The notes under the pieces are model-generated. The model searched no databases and was not told the origin of the DNA. It worked only from the letters and a program-made list of their open reading frames with translations. The position numbers were made by a program, and so were the translations under genes. A stretch of 37,482 nt of DNA. Origin: CAYSLU01 sp964431965 (GTDB lineage Bacteria; Verrucomicrobiota; Kiritimatiellia; CAIKKV01; CAYSLU01). Shown piece by piece: positions 1 through 6,619 of this stretch. Within the stretch, counting starts at the first letter, position 1, and each line of letters opens with the position of its first letter. The DNA lies in the NCBI GenBank assembly GCA_964431965.1, contig CAYSLU010000051.1, positions 1-37,482 on the forward strand, in the 5' to 3' direction.

Positions 1-15
1 CTGGTAGAGAGCCAT
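1..15 (-). CDS. Possible start of a leftward gene (5 codons only)
   Basis: On the minus strand an ATG at 15 begins MALYQ and runs off the left edge of the window. A GGAGG sequence lies 4 bases upstream of this ATG, which is short but workable spacing for a ribosome binding site. Nothing can be said about the product. If real, it is divergent from the ilv operon, and 1-226 is the shared intergenic region. That region holds a small 6-bp-arm hairpin (50-67) and a REP-like repeat (109-148), with nothing else recognisable. Confidence 0.3.
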
Positions 16-108
16 GGTGCCTCCGTGTAAAACGGGCCGATGATCGCACGGAAGCACTCCGGCTTCCAGCGTCGGTCGGCGGCGGCGCGGCAGATGGCGC
101 GGCGCGCG

Positions 109-148
109 ATCCCCTCCTTCGGAGGGGTGCCCGAAGGGCGGGGTGGGT
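109..148 (+). repeat. REP-like double-hairpin repeat, copy 1
   Basis: This 40-bp element has two adjacent palindromes. The first is CCCCTCC (111-117) against GGAGGGG (121-127) with a 3-base loop. The second is GCCC (129-132) against GGGC (136-139) around GAA. A G-rich tail follows. A near-identical copy lies in inverted orientation at 18779-18817, differing only by one base in the first loop. The copies are over 18 kb apart and both intergenic, as expected for a REP/BIME-like family dispersed through the chromosome. Its role is unknown. Confidence 0.75.
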
Positions 149-226
149 GGCCCAGGCCCGCACGCCCGTCCCGCCAAAATTCCCTGTTGACCGTCGGGCC
201 AGGGCTGTGCCACCTTATTACGTCAA

Positions 227-346
227 ATGAACGGAATGGCTTCCATCACCAACGCGTCGCGGGCAGTCGGCCTCGTACTGCTTGTAGGTGTCTTGCGTCT
301 TCTGTGCGCCGGACGCGTTGCGGTGGAGCACAGAACGGGCGCGTAA
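227..346 (+). CDS. ilv operon leader peptide (39 aa, attenuator control ORF)
   Basis: This short ORF starts at ATG 227 and ends at TAA 344-346. Residues 14-26 read VGLVLLVGVLRLL: nine of thirteen are Val or Leu, two of the amino acids made by the genes just downstream. That is the hallmark of leader peptides such as IlvL and IvbL of enterobacteria, in which ribosome stalling at regulatory codons (266-304 here) senses charged-tRNA supply. No strong Shine-Dalgarno is visible. A TATTAC (216-221) could be a -10 that would place the transcript start almost on the ATG, making the leader peptide near-leaderless; TTGACC at 187-192 is 23 bp away, too far for an ideal -35. ATG 236 is an alternative start that keeps the Val/Leu run. 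The function is inferred; the ORF and its composition are seen directly. Confidence 0.75.
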   Translation: MNGMASITNASRAVGLVLLVGVLRLLCAGRVAVEHRTGA

Positions 347-401
347 GCACGCGCGCCAGCAGACGTGAATCCCCACCGCAGCACGCGGTGGGTTTTTTTT
401 T
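251..401 (+). promoter_or_regulatory. Translation-coupled transcription attenuator of ilvBN-leuA
   Basis: Four RNA segments fit the classical attenuation scheme. Protector: AACGCGTC (251-258) pairs perfectly with GACGCGTT (312-319), bracketing the Val/Leu codons. Antiterminator: TGCGGTGG (319-326) pairs with CCACCGCA (373-380), extended by CGCGT (314-318) with ACGCG (383-387) across a 2-base bulge, 13 pairs in all. Terminator: CCCACCGC (372-379) pairs with GCGGTGGG (385-392), followed by nine T residues. Antiterminator and terminator share 373-387, so they exclude each other. A ribosome stalled in 266-304 would disrupt the protector and leave 314-326 free to antiterminate. A ribosome reaching the stop codon at 344 would cover 314-326 and allow termination. 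A further hairpin (338-343 with 352-357) lies in the antiterminator loop. Pairings are read from the sequence; the mechanism is inferred by analogy with enterobacterial ilv, leu and trp leaders. Confidence 0.8.
372..401 (+). terminator. Rho-independent terminator (attenuator of the ilv operon)
   Basis: A perfect 8-bp GC-rich stem, CCCACCGC/GCGGTGGG with a 5-base loop (380-384), is followed directly by a run of nine T (393-401). It lies 40 bp upstream of the ilvB start and 25 bp after the leader-peptide stop, so it would end transcription before the structural genes unless the overlapping antiterminator forms. Confidence 0.87.
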
Positions 402-441
402 GAGCTGGGACGGAACGGGCGGGACAGATCAGGAGTGACAT

Positions 442-2163
442 ATGAGAACAGGTGCCGAGTGTGTGATTGACGCGCTGTGCGACCAGGGAGTGAAAGTGGT
501 GTTCGGGCTGCCCGGCGGGGCGGTCCTGGACCTCTTCGCGCAGCTGTACCACGCGCCCTTCAAGTTCGTGCTGGTGCGGCACGAGCAGGGCGCAACCCAC
601 ATGGCCGACGGCTACGCCCGTGCGACGGGCGAGGTCGGGGTGTGCCTGGTGACCTCCGGACCCGGCGCGACCAACGCGGTGACCGGCCTGGCCACGGCCA
701 ACATGGACGGGATCCCGATGGTGTGCATCTCGGGCCAGGTCCCCTCCTACATGATCGGTAACGACGCCTTCCAGGAGGCGGACACGGTGGGCATCACGCG
801 CGCCGTGACCAAGCACAACTACCTGGTGCGCAACGTGGACGACATCCCGCGCATCATCGCGGAGGCGTTCGAGATCGCCCGGACCGGCCGCCCCGGACCG
901 GTGCTGGTGGACATCCCGAAGGACGTGCAGCGCGCCACGACGAGCGCCACATTCAAGGGGCCGGTGGAGATCCGCGGCTACAAGCCGGCCGTCGAAGGCC
1001 ACCCCAAGCAGATCGAGAAGCTGGCGCAGGCCATCAACCAGGCCAAGCGCCCGCTCTTCCTGGTGGGCGCCGGCGTGATCTCCAGCGGCGCGGCGCCCGA
1101 GCTGCTGTCCGTGGTGCAGAAGTCGCGCGTTCCGGTGACCACCACCCTGCTGGGCCTGGGCGGGTTCCCCGAGACGGAGCCGCTCGCCCTGCGCATGGTG
1201 GGCATGCACGGCAGCGTGGCCGCCAATCGCGCCGTGAGCACCTGCGACCTGCTCGTGTCCGTGGGCGCCCGATTCGACGACCGCGTGACCGGCAAGGTGT
1301 CGGGCTTCGCTCCGAACGCGGACATCGGGCACATCGACATCGATCCGAGCGCCATCTCGAAGAGCGTGCGGGTGGACATCCCGGTGGTGGGCGACGTGAA
1401 GCACGTGCTGCGCGACCTGGTGGGCCAGCTGCAAACCGTCGACCGCCCCGAGTGGCTGGCCGAGGTGAGCCAGTGGAAGACCGAGTCGCCGTTCGCCTAC
1501 AACCCGGACCCGAAGCTCCTGCTCCCGCAGTACGTGATCGAGCAGATCTACGAGGTGACCCGCGGCGAGGCGATCGTCACGACGGACGTGGGCCAGCACC
1601 AGATGTGGGCCGCGCAGTTCTTCAAGTACACGCGGTCGCGCTCGTTCATCTCGTCCGGCGGGCTCGGAACGATGGGCTTCGGCCTGCCGGCCGCCATCGG
1701 CGCCAAGGCCGCGCGTCCGGGCTCCCTGGTGGTGTGCATCGCCGGCGACGGCAGCATCCAGATGAACTTCCAGGAGCTGGTGGTGGCCGTGGAGCACGAC
1801 CTGCCGGTGAAGGTCGTGATCCTGAACAACGGCTACCTCGGCATGGTGCGCCAGTGGCAGGAGATCTTCTACAAGCGCGAGTACTCGGCCGTGCGGCTGG
1901 CCGAGGACCTGCGCGCGAAGAACGAGCACATCCGCGACGGGCGGGCGGGCGGGTACCGGCCCGACTTCGTGCAGATGGCCGAGGCGCACGGCGCCGTGGG
2001 CATGCGCGTGACGCGCCGCGAGGAGGTGGCCGGGGCGCTCGAGAAGGCGTTCGGCATCGACCGGCCGGTGGTGGTCGAGTTCATCGTGGAGCCCGAGGAG
2101 AACGTGTACCCGATGGTGCCGCCCGGCGCGTCGCTTTCGGAGATGATCAACGGCATGTCGTGA
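442..2163 (+). CDS. ilvB: Acetolactate synthase large (catalytic) subunit
   Basis: This is the thiamine-diphosphate enzyme that condenses two pyruvates to 2-acetolactate, or pyruvate with 2-oxobutyrate to acetohydroxybutyrate. It is the first common step of valine, leucine and isoleucine synthesis, and it is cytosolic. The 573-aa length is normal. The N-terminal FGLPGG segment and catalytic Glu48 (in VRHEQGATH) are present, followed by the central FAD-type domain. The C-terminal thiamine-diphosphate motif runs from GDG (435-437) to NN (462-463). The start is fixed by AGGAG ten bases upstream of ATG 442. It is the first structural gene after the attenuator and is followed by the regulatory subunit ilvN. 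An ilvC gene does not follow, so ketol-acid reductoisomerase must be encoded elsewhere. Confidence 0.97.
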   Translation: MRTGAECVIDALCDQGVKVVFGLPGGAVLDLFAQLYHAPFKFVLVRHEQGATHMADGYARATGEVGVCLVTSGPGATNAVTGLATANMDGIPMVCISGQVPSYMIGNDAFQEADTVGITRAVTKHNYLVRNVDDIPRIIAEAFEIARTGRPGPVLVDIPKDVQRATTSATFKGPVEIRGYKPAVEGHPKQIEKLAQAINQAKRPLFLVGAGVISSGAAPELLSVVQKSRVPVTTTLLGLGGFPETEPLALRMVGMHGSVAANRAVSTCDLLVSVGARFDDRVTGKVSGFAPNADIGHIDIDPSAISKSVRVDIPVVGDVKHVLRDLVGQLQTVDRPEWLAEVSQWKTESPFAYNPDPKLLLPQYVIEQIYEVTRGEAIVTTDVGQHQMWAAQFFKYTRSRSFISSGGLGTMGFGLPAAIGAKAARPGSLVVCIAGDGSIQMNFQELVVAVEHDLPVKVVILNNGYLGMVRQWQEIFYKREYSAVRLAEDLRAKNEHIRDGRAGGYRPDFVQMAEAHGAVGMRVTRREEVAGALEKAFGIDRPVVVEFIVEPEENVYPMVPPGASLSEMINGMS

Positions 2164-2225
2164 CCGGCGCGGGCCGGAGCGGCGGGGAGTGGTGACGGGT
2201 GGATGGCGGGAGCGGGAGAATGGCA

Positions 2226-2699
2226 ATGACGCATACGATCACAGCGTTGGTGGAGAATCAGCCGGGCGTGCTGGCCCGGATCGTGGGGCTCATTTCGGGC
2301 CGGGGCTATAACATCGAGAGCCTGAGCGTCGCCCCGACCCAGGACCCGACCGTGTCGCGGATGACGATCCTCGTCCCGGGCGACGACCGGGTGATCGAGC
2401 AGGTGACCAAGCAGCTCAACAAGCTGATCGACGTCGTGAAGGTGACCGACCTCACGGCGCAGGCGCACATCAGCCGCGAGCTGCTGCTGGTGAAGGTGAA
2501 CACGCCCCGGGGCAAGCGCTCCGAGGTGATCGAGCTGGCCAGCCTGTTCAACGCGCGCATCGTGTCCGTGCAGGCGGGCGCGCTGCTGATCCAGGCGGTC
2601 GACACGCAGGAGGCGGTCGACGAGTTTATCGAGCTGCTGAAGCCGTACGGGCTGATCGACGTGTCGCGCTCCGGCGTGATCGCGATGGGGAAGGACTAG
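2226..2699 (+). CDS. ilvN: Acetolactate synthase small (regulatory) subunit
   Basis: This 157-aa partner of IlvB carries an N-terminal ACT domain (MTHTITALVENQPGVLARI and following) that in this family binds valine for feedback inhibition and stimulates the catalytic subunit. A C-terminal small-subunit domain follows. I chose ATG 2226 because family members begin directly at this segment and GGGAG lies 7 bases upstream. In-frame ATG 2220 and GTG 2199 would add two or nine residues, and 2220 also has a GGGAG at good spacing. It lies 62 bp after ilvB and 10 bp before leuA, whose Shine-Dalgarno overlaps the ilvN stop codon, so the three genes are almost certainly co-transcribed. Confidence 0.95.
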   Translation: MTHTITALVENQPGVLARIVGLISGRGYNIESLSVAPTQDPTVSRMTILVPGDDRVIEQVTKQLNKLIDVVKVTDLTAQAHISRELLLVKVNTPRGKRSEVIELASLFNARIVSVQAGALLIQAVDTQEAVDEFIELLKPYGLIDVSRSGVIAMGKD

Positions 2700-2709
2700 G
2701 AGGCGGGCC

Positions 2710-4260
2710 ATGTCAGGGAATGAGCAGAGCCGGGTGATGGTCTTCGATACCACGCTGCGCGACGGCGAGCAGTCGCCGGGCGCCAGCCTGAACAAGCGCG
2801 AGAAGCTGGAGATCGCGCACGCCCTCGCCCAGCTGGGCGTCGACGTGATCGAGGCCGGGTTCCCGATCTCGTCGCCGGGCGACTTCGACGCCGTCAAGGG
2901 CGTCGCCGAGAACGTGAAGGGGCCCGTGATCTGCGGGCTGGCCCGCTGCGTGAACAAGGACATCGAGGCGTGCGCCGACGCGCTGGCGCCGGCCGAGAAG
3001 GGCCGGATCCACGTCTTCCTGGCCACGTCCGCGATCCACCGCCAGTTCAAGCTGCGCAAGGCCCAGAGCGAGATCCTGAAGCAGGCCGCCGCGGCGGTCC
3101 AGTACGCGAAGCGCTTCCGGGCGGACGTCGAGTTCAGCCCGGAGGACGCCGCGCGCACCGAGCCGGACTTCCTCGCCCAGGTCGTGGAGGCCGTCATCGA
3201 CGCCGGCGCCACCACCGTCAACATCCCGGACACCGTGGGCTACGCCGTGCCGGCCCAGTTCGGCCAGCTGATCGCCTACCTGTTCGAGCATGTGAAGAAC
3301 ATCCGCCAGGCCGTCATCAGCGTGCACTGCCACAACGACCTGGGCCTGGCGGTCGCCAACTCGATCACCGCGCTCCAGAACGGGGCCCGCGCGGTCGAGT
3401 GCACCATCAACGGCCTGGGCGAGCGCGCCGGCAACTGCGCGCTCGAGGAGCTGGTCATGGTGCTGAAGACGCGCTCCGACTTCTTCGGCTTCACCACCGG
3501 GGTCCGCACGCGCGAGCTGTTCCGCACCAGCCGCCTGGTCAGCCGCCTGACCGGCTTGAGCGTGCAGCGCAACAAGGCGATCGTCGGGGCCAACGCGTTC
3601 GCCCACGAGGCGGGCGTGCACCAGGACGGCATCCTGAAGGAGCGCACGACCTACGAGATCATGCGGCCGGAGGACGTCGGCATCGAGGGCACCGAGCTGG
3701 TGCTGGGCAAGCACTCGGGCCGCCACGCGTTCCGGAACCAGCTGGACCGCATGGGCATCAAGCTGTCCGACGAGGAAGCGGAGCGCGCGTTCGCCCGCTT
3801 CATCGAGCTGGCCGACAAGAAGAAGTCGATCTACGACGACGACCTGATCGCCATCGCCCGCGACGAGATGGGCGATACGGCCAGCATCTTCCTGCTCGAC
3901 CACCTGCAGGTCACCGCCGGAACCGGCGTCGTGCCCACCGCCACGGTCCGCCTGCGCCGCGGCCAGCAGGTCATCCAGGACGCCGGCTGCGGCGACGGCC
4001 CGGTCGACGCCGCGCTGAAGACGATCGACCGGATCGCCAAGGTCAAGGGACGGCTTCTGGACTACAGCCTGATGGCCATCACCGGCGGCAAAGACGCAAT
4101 GGGCGAGGTGAGCCTGCGCGTGGACTTCGAGGGGACGACGCTCAGCGGCAAGGCGGCGAGCACCGATATCGTGGAGGCCAGCGCGAAGGCGTACCTGTCG
4201 TGCGTCAACCGCCACCTCTCGAATACCGCGCCGCGCCGGACGGAGGGGCAGCCGCCATGA
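2710..4260 (+). CDS. leuA: 2-isopropylmalate synthase
   Basis: It condenses 2-ketoisovalerate with acetyl-CoA to 2-isopropylmalate, the committed step of leucine synthesis. The 516-aa protein has the N-terminal HMGL-like TIM barrel with FDTTLRDGEQSPG (residues 12-24), the metal-binding VHCHNDLGLA segment and GVHQDG. A C-terminal leucine-responsive LeuA dimer domain follows (ATVRLRRGQ onward), so it is a full-length feedback-regulated type. AGGAGG (2698-2703) overlaps the ilvN stop codon and sits 6 bases from the start. Its stop overlaps the aroE start by ATGA. Citramalate synthase and homocitrate synthase are relatives, but the operon context favours LeuA. Confidence 0.94.
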   Translation: MSGNEQSRVMVFDTTLRDGEQSPGASLNKREKLEIAHALAQLGVDVIEAGFPISSPGDFDAVKGVAENVKGPVICGLARCVNKDIEACADALAPAEKGRIHVFLATSAIHRQFKLRKAQSEILKQAAAAVQYAKRFRADVEFSPEDAARTEPDFLAQVVEAVIDAGATTVNIPDTVGYAVPAQFGQLIAYLFEHVKNIRQAVISVHCHNDLGLAVANSITALQNGARAVECTINGLGERAGNCALEELVMVLKTRSDFFGFTTGVRTRELFRTSRLVSRLTGLSVQRNKAIVGANAFAHEAGVHQDGILKERTTYEIMRPEDVGIEGTELVLGKHSGRHAFRNQLDRMGIKLSDEEAERAFARFIELADKKKSIYDDDLIAIARDEMGDTASIFLLDHLQVTAGTGVVPTATVRLRRGQQVIQDAGCGDGPVDAALKTIDRIAKVKGRLLDYSLMAITGGKDAMGEVSLRVDFEGTTLSGKAASTDIVEASAKAYLSCVNRHLSNTAPRRTEGQPP

Positions 4261-5129
4261 CGGGCATCAGCGGACACACGAAGCCCTTTGCCGTGCTCGG
4301 CCACCCGATCGGCCATACGCTGTCGCCCGTGATGCACAACGCCGCCTTCCGGGCGCTCGAGATGGACGCGATCTACCTCGCGTTCAACGTGGCGCCCGAC
4401 CGCCTCATGGGAGTCCTGCCCGCGATGGCGGACATGGGGTTCGGCGGCGTCAACCTGACCGTCCCGCTCAAGGAGGTCGCCTTCCGCGGCCTCGGCGACC
4501 TCGATGCGTCGGCCCGGACGCTCGGCGCGGTCAATACCGTGCAGGTGCTGCCGGGCGGGCTGAAGGGCCACAACACGGACGGTGTCGGATTCCGCCGCGC
4601 CATCTCCGAGGCATTCGGCGATGTCATCCGAGGCCGCCGCATCTTCATCCTCGGCACGGGCGGCGCCGGGCGCGCGGTGGCCATCACCTGCGCACTCGAC
4701 GGCGCGGCCCGCATCGTCCTCGCCGACCTGGACGCGGAGCGGCCCGGCCGCGTGGCGGCGGAGATTGCCGCGCTGGCGCCCGGCATCGCCGCAGAGGCCG
4801 TCCCGCCGGGCGCCGACGCCTGGGCCGCGGCCTGCGCAGCGGCGGACCTGGTCGTTCAGGCCACGCCCGTCGGCATGAAGACGGGCGACCGCGGGCTGCT
4901 CGAGCCGCGCGCGTTCCGGCCGGGCCAGTCGGCGTTCGACCTCGTGTACAATATTCCCGAGACCGTCTTCACCAAGGCCGCGGCGGCGGGCGGAGCCAGG
5001 GCCGTGAACGGCCTCGGCATGCTGCTGCATCAGGGGGCCGAGGCATTCACCATCTGGACCGGCCGGCCCGCACCGGTTGCGGTCATGCGGGCCGCACTCG
5101 AAACCTCGCTCTACGGCGCGCCGCGCTGA
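4257..5129 (+). CDS. aroE: Shikimate dehydrogenase
   Basis: It reduces 3-dehydroshikimate to shikimate with NADPH in the aromatic amino-acid pathway. The 290-aa protein shows the substrate-binding segment LGHPIGHTLSPVMHN (residues 14-28) and catalytic Lys72 in NLTVPLKE. Asp108 in HNTDGVGF, the Rossmann glycine motif GTGGAGRA (133-140) and the C-terminal NGLGMLLHQGAEAF helix are also present. The start ATG 4257 overlaps the leuA stop in an ATGA arrangement, so it is probably translationally coupled. The gene therefore falls under the branched-chain attenuator although it serves aromatic synthesis. The trp genes lie about 9 kb downstream in a separate unit. Confidence 0.95.
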   Translation: MTGISGHTKPFAVLGHPIGHTLSPVMHNAAFRALEMDAIYLAFNVAPDRLMGVLPAMADMGFGGVNLTVPLKEVAFRGLGDLDASARTLGAVNTVQVLPGGLKGHNTDGVGFRRAISEAFGDVIRGRRIFILGTGGAGRAVAITCALDGAARIVLADLDAERPGRVAAEIAALAPGIAAEAVPPGADAWAAACAAADLVVQATPVGMKTGDRGLLEPRAFRPGQSAFDLVYNIPETVFTKAAAAGGARAVNGLGMLLHQGAEAFTIWTGRPAPVAVMRAALETSLYGAPR

Positions 5130-5155
5130 GCGCGGCAACAACCAAGGAAACGCTC

Positions 5156-5722
5156 ATGGCTACCGGCATCACGCGCGAGCAGGCTCTGGAACTCCTGCGC
5201 CAGCACATCCGCAACGAGAACCTGATCAAGCACAGCCTCGCCGCCGAGGCGGTGATGCGCGCGCTCGCGGGGCGGCTGGGACAGGACCCCGAGGTCTGGG
5301 GGCTGGCCGGACTGCTGCACGATCTGGACGTCGAGCTGACGCAGGCCGATCTCAAGACCCACGGCCTGGAAACCGTCAAGATGCTCACCGCACGGGGCGT
5401 CGCCCCCGAGATCATCGAAGCCGTCCGCATGCACAACGAGGAAGCGCACGGCGAGCCGCGGAAGGACGTCTTCCACCACGCCCTCGCCGCCGGCGAGATG
5501 ATCACCGGCCTCATCACGGCCACCACGCTCGTCTATCCCGACAAGAAGCTGGCCAGCGTCAGGCCGAAATCGATCGTCAAGCGCATGAAGGAGAAGCTCT
5601 TCGCCGCCTCCGTGCGCCGCGAAACCATCCTCGAGTGCGAGCTGATCGGCATCCCCATCGACGAGTTCGCCGACCTCTCCCTGAAAGCCATGCAAGGCAT
5701 CAGCGACCAGCTCGGACTGTAG
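5156..5722 (+). CDS. HD-domain (HDIG-type) predicted phosphohydrolase
   Basis: A 188-aa protein with an HD hydrolase fold. His26 and the HD pair His55-Asp56 (in GLLHDLDVEL) supply the metal-binding signature, and a later MHNEEAHG segment gives further histidines. Proteins of this size and type are usually annotated as HDIG-domain proteins of unknown substrate. AAGGAAA upstream of ATG 5156 supports the start, 26 bp after aroE, so it may be the last gene of the ilv-leu-aro unit. The real substrate (nucleotide or other phosphoester) cannot be told from the sequence. Confidence 0.85.
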   Translation: MATGITREQALELLRQHIRNENLIKHSLAAEAVMRALAGRLGQDPEVWGLAGLLHDLDVELTQADLKTHGLETVKMLTARGVAPEIIEAVRMHNEEAHGEPRKDVFHHALAAGEMITGLITATTLVYPDKKLASVRPKSIVKRMKEKLFAASVRRETILECELIGIPIDEFADLSLKAMQGISDQLGL

Positions 5723-5845
5723 GGACAGGCCACCTGCCGGGAGATCGGACGCCGCGTCGCGTGAGCACGGCCAGACGGGCGAAAGGCGCGCAGCGGCCGG
5801 CGTCGCGCTGTCACGCTTGCCACCGGGCGCTCGGCTCTGGTATCC

Positions 5846-6613
5846 ATGCGCCTTCCCGTGCTCATGAACATCCACTTCACCCCGTGGGACTACCTGCTGA
5901 TCGTGGCCGTCTCGGCGCAGGCGAGCCTGATGGCCTACCTCCACCACCCGAAGTGGAAGGCCCTGATGCTCAGCCTGCCGGTGCCGTTCACGATCGCCGT
6001 GCTGTCCGTCGGCCGGCCCATCGACGCGACGAACGTCATCGGCATGCTCGTGCTGCTCCTCTACACCCACGCGGTCCGCGTCCTCTACCGCTCGCTCGGC
6101 GTGCCGATCGTGGCCGCCATCGCCGTTTCCGTGACCGGCTACTGCGTGCTCGCCTCCGCGCTGGCGCGCGTCATGCCCCGAACGGAGCTCTCGTTCTGGA
6201 TCTCCTGCGTCGCAGTCGCCGCGACGGCCGCGGTCCTGCTGCGCCTGACCGCCCATCGCGACGAGCCCGGCCACCGCACGTCCCTGCCGGTCTGGATCAA
6301 GGTGCCGATCGTCGCGGCCGTCATCGTCGGCATCGTGCTCATCAAGCAGTACCTGCAGGGATTCATGACCATGTTTCCGATGGTTGGCCTGATCGCCGCC
6401 TACGAGGCCCGCCACTGCCTCTGGACCATCTGCCGCCAGATCCCGGTCGTCATGCTCACCATGCTGCCCATGATGATCGTCATGCACCTGGCGCAGCCGC
6501 ACACCGGCTTCCGGCTGGCGCTCATCCCCGGGTGGCTCGCCATGCTGGCCGTCCTGGTCCCCATGACGCTGCGCCAGTGGAGGCGGCACTACGCGGACGA
6601 GGACGAGAACTGA
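5846..6613 (+). CDS. Polytopic membrane protein of unknown function
   Basis: A 255-aa protein dominated by hydrophobic stretches; I estimate seven or eight membrane segments. Examples are YLLIVAVSAQASLMAYL near the N-terminus, VPIVAAIAVSVTGYCVLASAL in the middle and LALIPGWLAMLAVLVPMTL at the end. A charged cytoplasmic-looking tail RQWRRHYADEDEN follows. I do not recognise the family. ATG 5846 and ATG 5864 are both possible starts and neither has a clear Shine-Dalgarno. The stop lies 6 bp before the helicase gene, whose ribosome site overlaps this end, so the two are probably co-transcribed. The preceding 123-bp gap shows no clear promoter. Confidence 0.75.
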   Translation: MRLPVLMNIHFTPWDYLLIVAVSAQASLMAYLHHPKWKALMLSLPVPFTIAVLSVGRPIDATNVIGMLVLLLYTHAVRVLYRSLGVPIVAAIAVSVTGYCVLASALARVMPRTELSFWISCVAVAATAAVLLRLTAHRDEPGHRTSLPVWIKVPIVAAVIVGIVLIKQYLQGFMTMFPMVGLIAAYEARHCLWTICRQIPVVMLTMLPMMIVMHLAQPHTGFRLALIPGWLAMLAVLVPMTLRQWRRHYADEDEN

Positions 6614-6619
6614 GGCGCC

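Noticed and set aside
187..221. Standard sigma-70 promoter for the ilv leader (TTGACC ... TATTAC)
   Set aside because: The 23-bp spacing is too long for a normal promoter, so I mention it only as a note in the leader entry.
40..438. A 132-codon plus-strand frame running through the REP-like repeat and the attenuator
   Set aside because: It crosses the REP element and the terminator, has no motif, and competes with the much better supported leader peptide in another frame.
223..2226. A 667-codon minus-strand frame across ilvB and the attenuator
   Set aside because: It is His/Arg/Asp-rich with no motif, and lies opposite a convincing IlvB.
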